A stretch of 6,587 nt of DNA from Nitrospira sp. (GTDB lineage Bacteria > Nitrospirota > Nitrospiria > Nitrospirales > Nitrospiraceae). Position numbers and translations under genes: made by a program. Numbering within the stretch: position 1 is the first letter of the stretch; each line of letters opens with the position of its first letter. The notes under the pieces were generated by a model that searched no databases, was not told where the DNA came from, and worked only from the letters and a program-made list of their open reading frames with translations. The stretch covers positions 1-6,587 of the forward strand of contig JAOUEB010000080.1 in the NCBI GenBank assembly GCA_029858925.1, read 5' to 3'. This document shows positions 1 to 5,055 of this stretch, piece after piece.

Positions 1-1301
1 GGCGGTGGCGCGCCTGCTTTCACCTGCGACAGATAGTCGACGATCTTTTTCAGCGCACCCGCACTCAATTTTTGCCCGAATATCTTTGGCATGGTGTTGT
101 CCGGGTACGGCTTCACGACGTATGCGCTCGGCTCCACAATCGACTCCATAATATACTCGGCTGCCGACTTGGCTGTGCCTTTATATCCAGGGTCCTTTAT
201 GCGTTGCGAGGCAGTCGTCCCCTCTTCCAGCTTAGGACCGATCGTGCCGATTGCGCCAGGGATACCGGGAATCGTGTGGCACGACACGCACTGCCCCTTG
301 GCAAAGATCTGATCGACCGGCTCAGACCCGTCGGCCAACAAGGCGCTTGCCGGGCCGGCCGGCTTATCTTCTTGCTCCGCAGGCCGATCTGATTCTGGAA
401 TAAATTTCTCGTATGACTTGACCAGATCTTCATACGAAGGCGGCTCCTTGCCTTCACGAAGATACATCCAGGCATCCACCGCAGCCAGCTCAGACAAACT
501 CAACGAGATCGGTGGCTTATGAATCTTTGGCATCTGACTTTCCCGATCGTTGGAGCCCTTCAGCCCAAACCCTGCCACGACATAACAGTTCGGGCAGGCA
601 TGCGACTCGGCGATATACTCCTGTGCACTGGTTGCCGTTCCACAACCAGGGCAAGCTTCTTTTTCAACCGTGTCGCGCTTCTCCGGCGCGCCCATGCTAT
701 AGCGGGGATCCGACAACCGCTCCTTCTCTGCCCGATCAGGAAGCCCAAAGAGATTCGGCGCTCGCTCGCTTAAGAACCCCTTTTGAAAACCGTGACACAA
801 CGGACATTGCCCCTTGCCGATCTCTCCCTGTACGGAGCTCTTCCCGATGCCGCCGAAGATAATCTCTTCGCCTTTATCGGCCAGCTGCTGAGGCGTCATG
901 GAATCCCATGTCACCTTCTCCACTACCGGAGGAAAACCGCCCTCAACTTGTGGCAACCAATTGCCGTATCCCGAAAGAAAGGCTGCCACAAAGAACATAA
1001 ACCCGCCGATTTTGAACAACGCGCCGAGATTGGTGAAATACAGCGCCATGACGAAGCTTGTGACGGTAATGATCACAAGTGATACAGGCAGCAAGCGATT
1101 CTCACCGTAAAAATTGTTCTTGTAGTTGGCAATCGCCATGAACAGCAAGAACGTAGCGACAATCCCGATGAAAGTCTTGAACACTGCGCGTTTCTTTGCG
1201 GCAGGATCGCCGATGGACACCTGAAAGTAGACGAGCAAACCTGCCAGAATGGCCATGGCCATCCAACCCATCGAGAGGGCTTCGCTAATCATGTTACCCA
1301 A
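1..1301 (-). CDS. Membrane-anchored diheme cytochrome c with a zinc-ribbon-like insert (3' end outside window)
   Basis: An electron-carrier protein, probably the donor or a subunit of the adjacent bd-like oxidase. 433 codons are visible and the frame is still open at base 1. Residues about 11-115 hold four hydrophobic helices (about 12-30, 43-60, 70-89, 94-112). Two extracytoplasmic class-I-like cytochrome c domains follow: heme motif CPLCH at 166-170 with likely distal ligand Met257 (SQMPK), and CVSCH at 338-342 with likely Met404 (NTMPK). Between the first heme motif and its Met lie two further CxxC pairs, C217/C220 and C236/C239, followed by no His, so they look like a metal-binding ribbon rather than hemes. 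I chose the TTG at 1301-1299 because a strong AGGAGGT sits 7 nt upstream; the ATG at 1292 would be 16 nt from it. The gene lies 82 bp after the oxidase stop, so co-transcription is likely. The cytochrome call is firm; the partner assignment is inferred from position. Confidence 0.9.
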   Translation of the reverse strand, partial: MGNMISEALSMGWMAMAILAGLLVYFQVSIGDPAAKKRAVFKTFIGIVATFLLFMAIANYKNNFYGENRLLPVSLVIITVTSFVMALYFTNLGALFKIGGFMFFVAAFLSGYGNWLPQVEGGFPPVVEKVTWDSMTPQQLADKGEEIIFGGIGKSSVQGEIGKGQCPLCHGFQKGFLSERAPNLFGLPDRAEKERLSDPRYSMGAPEKRDTVEKEACPGCGTATSAQEYIAESHACPNCYVVAGFGLKGSNDRESQMPKIHKPPISLSLSELAAVDAWMYLREGKEPPSYEDLVKSYEKFIPESDRPAEQEDKPAGPASALLADGSEPVDQIFAKGQCVSCHTIPGIPGAIGTIGPKLEEGTTASQRIKDPGYKGTAKSAAEYIMESIVEPSAYVVKPYPDNTMPKIFGQKLSAGALKKIVDYLSQVKAGAPP

Positions 1302-1308
1302 GGTATTG

Positions 1309-1315
1309 ACCTCCT
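1309..1315 (-). promoter_or_regulatory. Shine-Dalgarno AGGAGGT that decides the cytochrome c start
   Basis: A near-perfect anti-16S complement ends 7 nt before the TTG codon at 1301-1299 and 16 nt before the first in-frame ATG (1292-1290). The spacing favours TTG. It lies directly next to the base of the hairpin at 1318-1354. Confidence 0.7.
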
Positions 1316-1317
1316 CC

Positions 1318-1354
1318 GGCTCCCGCGTGGAGAGTGACCTTTCCACGGCGAGCC
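1318..1354 (-). other. Intergenic hairpin between oxidase and cytochrome c genes
   Basis: On the minus strand GGCTC and CGTGG pair with CCACG and GAGCC around a 12-nt loop, with a 2x3 internal loop between the two 5-bp stems. No U-run follows, so it is not a standard intrinsic terminator. Its 3' base abuts the AGGAGGT of the cytochrome gene. It could protect a processed 3' end or tune the ratio of oxidase to cytochrome; that role is inference. Confidence 0.5.
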
Positions 1355-1383
1355 CATACTTGTCACATGCCTAGATGCTCAAG

Positions 1384-3300
1384 TCAGTGGCTTCCGGCCG
1401 GCTGCGGCACCGCGCCAGGAACTCCCACCTTCGCTTCAACAGGGGCCTTCTTGGTCGCCAAACTACCGACCCAGAAGACGAAGAGAATACTGACCCAGAA
1501 GAACAAGACGTTGAAGGAAATCATATTCGCCGCAAATCCCACCGTGTGGGTGTAAGCCCAGGGGGAGTTGTCGCGCATAATCTCGTTGACGTGCCAGAAG
1601 AGACGGACCGAGGAGCGAATGTAGCCCATCAACCCCATCATCCAGGTAAAGGCGGTCGCCAACATGATGAGCGCATATTGCGAACGGGCGGAAATCTTCC
1701 CCCACTCGATCGGCCCCAGTTGTTTTGCCCCCTTCATCATGACGCTGTTAAGGGCAAACATGAAGAAGAGGCAGGAGAGAGTCGTCGCCACCTGCGGGAC
1801 AGAGAGCCCGACTCGTACGTTCGCCGGAATGTAATATCCATACACGGCGAGCCCGATAATATTGATATAGGCGCACGCAAAGAATACGCCCATAAAGATG
1901 TTTCCGAACTTGGCCCATGACACAGTCGAGACCTTATTGCCTCGCATGTACCAGACGAAGCTCAGAATCGTGGTCGTAATAATGACGTTAATACCGCCAT
2001 TCTTGGCGGACATAACTCCATAATTACCCAGCACTGGATGCTGCTGGCCTCCCATGGCTTTCAATTCCGCCGGAGTCATCACCATCGTGTGCGGCGTGAT
2101 GAACACTATGTAGCCGCACGCGAGCAAGAACACCAGATACTTGATGTACCGTTGATATTTTTCAGCCCCGCGCATTCGGCCCATGGCCTGCCACAGATAG
2201 TAGTTGGTACTGAGAAAGAGGATGCCGATCATGGTCGCCTGAATGATAAACAGCCAGGCAAGCAAGCCACCCATGAGGGTAATTCCCATTTGCTGGCGAT
2301 AGGCATACACCTCGCGCATCAGCCAGTAGCCAGCGAACGGCAGCGGGATCAAGAACGCCACGCCGAGCGCCATGGCGATGTAACCCATCCAATCGTAATG
2401 CGCTCGATCCTCATCGGTCTTCGATGCCAGGAACTTATAGGCGGCATAGGCGGCCACGACGCCTCCGCCGAAGGCCATGTTACCCAGGATGCGGTGCAAG
2501 TTGAGCGGATTCCACAACGCGGTATGGATCACGTGCCAGATATTCCCAAGGAAGCGGCCCTGCTCATCGACACCAGCCGGCGACATCATGAAGCCGATCC
2601 ACGAATTCGCCAAGAACATGAGCAAGGTACCGATGATATTGAGGACGACCGACATGCTCAGGTGAATCCACTTCAAGAACCCTTCCTTCATCTTGTCCCA
2701 GCCGTAATAGTAGATGTAGAGGGTTCCACTCTCCGCCAGGAAAATCAGCGCATAAATATGCATGACCGGGCGGAAGATGCCGGACAGATACCCGAAGAAT
2801 GCCGGATAGAGCGTCAGGAAAGTGAAGATCAAAATACCGCCCAGAACCGCAGTCAATGAGTAGGCCGTGAGACTGATCTTAATGAAGTCGTAGGCCAGCT
2901 GATCATAGCGCTTCGCCAACGCCTTATCCTTCGTCACCACCCCCATGAACTCGATGATCATACAGAAGATCGGGACGGCCAACACGAAGCTGCCGTAATA
3001 GAGATGCTGCTGATTGGCAAACCAGAGCAGGACACGGCTTTCAAAGTTGTACCGGGGATAGTCCCTGGGGCCATCGACCGTCTTGGGAGCGGGAGCGCCC
3101 GACACGATGCCTTCCGTTTTGTAATAGACATCGCGCCCCTTCTCGACTTTCTCACCTTCCTTCTTTGCCCCGTCAGCAGCTGGAGCCTCTTCACCGGTAG
3201 CCGGCGACGGCAACGCCATAACGATCGGAAGCAGAAGGAGGCCCACCATCGCGCACAACCCCATGATGGCCAACAGGTTCTTCCGGGTTACGAGACCCAT
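1384..3300 (-). CDS. Cytochrome bd-like terminal oxidase, CydA-related core subunit (Nitrospira type)
   Basis: Predicted integral-membrane oxygen reductase subunit, 638 aa. About 14 hydrophobic helices are visible (roughly 8-29, 98-120, 139-163, 175-199, 212-238, 268-291, 305-327, 341-365, 385-404, 434-451, 464-490, 501-522, 540-561, 589-613), against 9 in ordinary CydA. CydA landmarks appear in the right order: His99 in QQH (like E. coli His19), Glu190 (like the helix-3 Glu), ANSW at 231-234 (the CydA ANSWM motif), and His269 (like His186). The quinol-loop signature GRQPW is absent. Extra histidines sit at 256, 259, 404, 421, 570 and 585. Helix 1 plus a charged linker (residues 30-90) is an added N-terminal anchor, and the C-terminus is Ala/Pro-rich. 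The ATG at 3300 follows AGGAGGT by 5 nt; the ATG 12 codons upstream has no such site. Nitrospira bd-like oxidases with proposed copper-site histidines are known; placing this protein among them is from memory. Confidence 0.88.
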   Translation of the reverse strand: MGLVTRKNLLAIMGLCAMVGLLLLPIVMALPSPATGEEAPAADGAKKEGEKVEKGRDVYYKTEGIVSGAPAPKTVDGPRDYPRYNFESRVLLWFANQQHLYYGSFVLAVPIFCMIIEFMGVVTKDKALAKRYDQLAYDFIKISLTAYSLTAVLGGILIFTFLTLYPAFFGYLSGIFRPVMHIYALIFLAESGTLYIYYYGWDKMKEGFLKWIHLSMSVVLNIIGTLLMFLANSWIGFMMSPAGVDEQGRFLGNIWHVIHTALWNPLNLHRILGNMAFGGGVVAAYAAYKFLASKTDEDRAHYDWMGYIAMALGVAFLIPLPFAGYWLMREVYAYRQQMGITLMGGLLAWLFIIQATMIGILFLSTNYYLWQAMGRMRGAEKYQRYIKYLVFLLACGYIVFITPHTMVMTPAELKAMGGQQHPVLGNYGVMSAKNGGINVIITTTILSFVWYMRGNKVSTVSWAKFGNIFMGVFFACAYINIIGLAVYGYYIPANVRVGLSVPQVATTLSCLFFMFALNSVMMKGAKQLGPIEWGKISARSQYALIMLATAFTWMMGLMGYIRSSVRLFWHVNEIMRDNSPWAYTHTVGFAANMISFNVLFFWVSILFVFWVGSLATKKAPVEAKVGVPGAVPQPAGSH

Positions 3301-3305
3301 GAAAT

Positions 3306-3312
3306 ACCTCCT
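3306..3312 (-). promoter_or_regulatory. Shine-Dalgarno AGGAGGT that decides the oxidase start
   Basis: It lies 5 nt upstream of the ATG at 3300-3298. The in-frame ATG at 3336 would put this site inside the coding region and add a polar, arginine-containing dozen residues in front of the first helix, so the downstream ATG is preferred. Confidence 0.8.
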
Positions 3313-3389
3313 TGATGCAATGCGAATAAAGTCCATGAAATTTCTGTATGCGATTCGGTTTCGATTCTGGTTGGTACCGCCACCCTGCG

Positions 3390-3521
3390 TTAACCGCGCA
3401 AGAGATACCAGAAGTCCAAGCCCTGCATGTCCATCAGATAATGATCGACCATCGCGAAATACCCCACCGCAACGATGATGGAAATGATCACTGCGACGAC
3501 CGGATTATTCAGCGCGCTCAT
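3390..3521 (-). CDS. Single-helix membrane microprotein, 43 aa
   Basis: A short gene immediately upstream of the oxidase (89 bp gap, same strand). It starts at ATG 3521, preceded by GGGGAG at 8 nt, and ends at TAA 3392-3390. The protein begins MSALNNPVV, has one hydrophobic helix at about residues 7-25, then an amphipathic tail rich in aromatic and acidic residues (DHY, DFWYLL). Size and layout resemble the tiny accessory subunits of terminal oxidases (CydX of bd, CcoQ of cbb3), but I see no diagnostic motif of either family. The likely role is a small subunit or stabiliser of the bd-like oxidase, inferred from position and shape only. Confidence 0.72.
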   Translation of the reverse strand: MSALNNPVVAVIISIIVAVGYFAMVDHYLMDMQGLDFWYLLRG

Positions 3522-3602
3522 ATCCTCTTCTCCCCTTCTTCGTTCTTCCTACCCACATACTTCCAGAAACACACCACCCGCGCATCGCGCAATCATCGGC
3601 CA

Positions 3603-3728
3603 TCAACAGGGACACTGAATCCCGGCAAACCAATAGAAAAACCATAACCCAACCGCGATGGTGATGTAGAAAATCATCTTGCCGATTTTGACCTTGATCT
3701 CGCTATCTTGAGGTGCTGCCGATGCCAT
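3603..3728 (-). CDS. Single-helix membrane microprotein ending in Cys-Pro-Cys, 41 aa
   Basis: First gene of the apparent oxidase operon. The ATG at 3728 follows a clear AAGGAGT with 5 nt spacing, and the stop TGA is at 3605-3603. The first 15 residues are polar (MASAAPQDSEIKVKIG). One strongly hydrophobic, aromatic-rich helix covers about 18-37 (LWFFYWFAG), and the protein ends at Cys39-Pro40-Cys41. A terminal CPC pair at the membrane surface could bind a metal such as copper, form a disulfide, or contact the oxidase; none of this can be proved here. It lies 81 bp upstream of the 43-aa gene. I do not recognise a named family. The start and ribosome site are convincing; the function is unknown. 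Confidence 0.75.
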   Translation of the reverse strand: MASAAPQDSEIKVKIGKMIFYITIAVGLWFFYWFAGIQCPC

Positions 3729-3783
3729 CGCTGACTCCTTATTGCTGATCGATTGATGGGTAGCCGATGAGATTCCGCGTTTC

Positions 3784-3812
3784 TTGACAGCCAGGGAACC
3801 CTATGTTATTCA
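3784..3812 (+). promoter_or_regulatory. Candidate sigma-70 promoter for the plus-strand microprotein
   Basis: A perfect TTGACA (3784-3789) is followed after 17 nt by TATTCA (3807-3812), which matches TATAAT at only three positions, so the -10 is weak. The short inverted repeat AGGG-AA-CCCT (3793-3802) lies inside the spacer and could be an operator. The candidate start point would be about 40 nt upstream of the ATG at 3858. Confidence 0.4.
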
Positions 3813-3831
3813 AATTGAGCGAAGCTCGATT
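3813..3831 (+). repeat. Small perfect hairpin in the divergent intergenic region
   Basis: AATTGAGC and GCTCGATT pair over 8 bp (one G-T pair) around a GAA loop. It falls in the predicted leader of the plus-strand microprotein, 26 nt before its start codon, and upstream of the oxidase operon on the other strand. There is no U-run, so it is not a typical terminator. A regulator site or an mRNA-stabilising stem are both possible. Confidence 0.45.
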
Positions 3832-3857
3832 GTGAGCCTGTTCACGTAAGGAAAATC

Positions 3858-3962
3858 ATGGCGCAAAACTCAAAAGTGTTCGACATTATAGTTTTGGCCG
3901 GTATGGTTGTCAACATCATCTTGGCCGTGTTTTTGATTCTTTATTATTTTGATTTTCTTTAG
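3858..3962 (+). CDS. Single-helix membrane microprotein on the opposite strand, 34 aa
   Basis: The only plus-strand gene I support. The ATG at 3858 is preceded by AAGGA with ideal 5 nt spacing and by a candidate promoter at 3784-3812; the stop TAG is 3960-3962. After a short polar start (MAQNSKVFD) nearly the whole protein is one hydrophobic helix (about residues 8-30), ending YYFDFL. Its codons are more AT-rich than those of its neighbours, especially the last ten. It is divergent from the oxidase operon, and its last 47 bp overlap, antisense, the 3' end of the SUMF1-like gene at 3916-4860. It may be a third small subunit of the oxidase or a small regulatory membrane peptide. No family is recognised. 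The combination of ribosome site, promoter and clean transmembrane peptide argues against chance. Confidence 0.6.
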   Translation: MAQNSKVFDIIVLAGMVVNIILAVFLILYYFDFL

Positions 3963-4860
3963 CGCCGGAATTCTCGCCCCGCTTCTCATCTGCTGAAAGT
4001 TTTGAGCTCGCGCAGCGGAATCCGATCGTTTCATCACGAAAATCCGGCATCATTTTGCTGCGGCTGGTAATCCGAATATCGGCGCCGGTCGTCGTAAAGC
4101 TTCCACCTCGAAGCACCCGATACGTCCCATGCTCAGGGCTCGGGGGATTCTTCTCCGGCGATTCCTTGTAGTAGACTTCCTGGTACCAATCGGCTACCCA
4201 CTCCAACACATTGCCAGCCCCATCCATTACCCCGTACGGACTCTTGTCAGTGTGGAAACTTCCCACCGATGCGGACACTTCATGCCCGTCATCCACTCGG
4301 GCCCAGTTGGCGCCATTGGCCTGCTCCTTATTCCCCCAAGGCCAGAGTCTCCCATCGCTGCCACGCATCGCTTTTTCCCATTCCGACTCCGTCGGAAGCC
4401 GCTTCCCCTTCCATCGGCAATATTCCGTCGCATCGTCCCATGATACATAGACGATCGGCTGATTGGTTCCCTTCATCCTACCGATGCTCTTCACATAGCG
4501 CGCGGGCAACCCGGGCTTCCGGTGGCCGGTGGCAGCGACGAACTGCTGATAGTAATGATTGGTCACTTCATGCCGATCAATCGAAAAACTATCCAAGTAA
4601 ATAGTCCGTGACGGCTGCTCATCGAACCCGCCGCTCTCAGTTCCACGAACGAACGGCCCGGCCGGGATCGTCACCATGTCCTCCGAAACCGGCTCTTCGT
4701 TCGTCGCGTTGTCCGGCTCCCGCTCAACCACATTCGTCGATTCACCAGATGGTTCTTCGAATGGCGTCAGAGTCGTGCCTTTCATGATGCCCGCGATGGG
4801 GAGGGCAGCACAGGCCAACACAACAAACAGGAAGACAATTTTGAATTTTGATTCGAGCAT
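3916..4860 (-). CDS. Membrane-anchored SUMF1/FGE-sulfatase-domain protein, copy 1
   Basis: 314 aa. An N-terminal hydrophobic segment (about 8-26) acts as anchor or uncleaved signal, followed by a low-complexity acidic linker to about 60. The SUMF1 domain spans about 61-284: MVTIPAGPF (62-70), DRHEVTN (95-101), VSWDDA (139-144), KRLPTESEWEKA (153-164), WPWG (173-176), SPYGVMD (207-213), GNVLEWVADWY (216-226), RGGSF (251-255), IGFRCA (279-284). The paired cysteines that true formylglycine-generating enzymes carry after the RGGS region are absent, so oxidation of a sulfatase Cys is unlikely; a binding or scaffold role outside the cytoplasm fits better. The tail (285-314) is hydrophilic and Lys/Asn-rich, and its end is antisense to the 34-aa microprotein gene. 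The ribosome site is weak (AGG about 6 nt before ATG). A lipobox at Cys17 (VLAC) is possible but poor. It is a paralogue of the gene at 5056-5973. Confidence 0.88.
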   Translation of the reverse strand: MLESKFKIVFLFVVLACAALPIAGIMKGTTLTPFEEPSGESTNVVEREPDNATNEEPVSEDMVTIPAGPFVRGTESGGFDEQPSRTIYLDSFSIDRHEVTNHYYQQFVAATGHRKPGLPARYVKSIGRMKGTNQPIVYVSWDDATEYCRWKGKRLPTESEWEKAMRGSDGRLWPWGNKEQANGANWARVDDGHEVSASVGSFHTDKSPYGVMDGAGNVLEWVADWYQEVYYKESPEKNPPSPEHGTYRVLRGGSFTTTGADIRITSRSKMMPDFRDETIGFRCASSKLSADEKRGENSGAKENQNNKESKTRPR

Positions 4861-4886
4861 ATCGGCCTAGCCCGCCTTATTCACAA

Positions 4887-4906
4887 AATCGCGTGGAATC
4901 GCGTTG
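4887..4906. repeat. 10-bp imperfect tandem repeat
   Basis: AATCGCGTGG is followed at once by AATCGCGTTG (9 of 10 identical). It lies at the edge of the larger palindromic repeat cluster between the two SUMF1-like genes. Confidence 0.5.
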
Positions 4907-4908
4907 CT

Positions 4909-5010
4909 CGTGAAGCGTATCTCGTATCTCGCGAACAACGATACCCGATACAGAAACACTCTTTCCGTCCTGCGCTTCACGCTTCACGAGATACGAGCGA
5001 CGAAGGACGG
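4909..5010. repeat. REP-like palindromic element built from 7-bp modules
   Basis: Two heptamers recur in opposite orientations. The left block (4909-4931) has CGTGAAGCG then TATCTCG twice. The right block (4973-4997) has CGCTTCA twice then CGAGATACGAG. CTCGTATCTCG on the left is the exact reverse complement of CGAGATACGAG on the right, and CGTGAAGCG of CGCTTCACG. The right block is enclosed by CCGTCCT (4965-4971) and AGGACGG (5004-5010), a 7-bp stem. The left block also folds with GATACCCGATAC (4940-4951). It is non-coding and has no T-run to suggest a terminator. The form is that of a REP or other interspersed intergenic repeat. Confidence 0.7.
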
Positions 5011-5055
5011 AGCAGCAGGTCGGCGAGCAATAGACGTACCCGTGAATCATGCAGC

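Noticed and set aside
560..760. Third and fourth heme-binding sites at the additional CxxC pairs of the cytochrome
   Set aside because: Neither C217-C220 nor C236-C239 is followed by His (Gly and Tyr follow instead), so they cannot be standard heme c motifs.
2038..2859. Long open frame on the plus strand, 273 codons, inside the oxidase gene
   Set aside because: It is antisense to the 638-residue oxidase with its clear helices and motifs. The translation is rich in His, Arg, Glu and Gln, as expected from the complement of hydrophobic codons, and has no fold-like pattern.
3301..3336. Possible 12-residue N-terminal extension of the oxidase from the ATG at 3336
   Set aside because: The AGGAGGT at 3306-3312 sits 5 nt before the ATG at 3300 and would be coding in the longer version; the extension is polar and precedes a normal anchor helix.
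4810..4812. Lipoprotein attachment cysteine (Cys17, VLAC) in SUMF1-like copy 1
   Set aside because: The Leu before Ala does not fit the lipobox well, and the hydrophobic segment continues past the Cys, so a transmembrane anchor is more likely.
4909..5010. CRISPR array or intrinsic terminator in the repeat-rich gap
   Set aside because: The repeats are 7-11 bp without regular spacers, and no T-run follows any stem on either strand.
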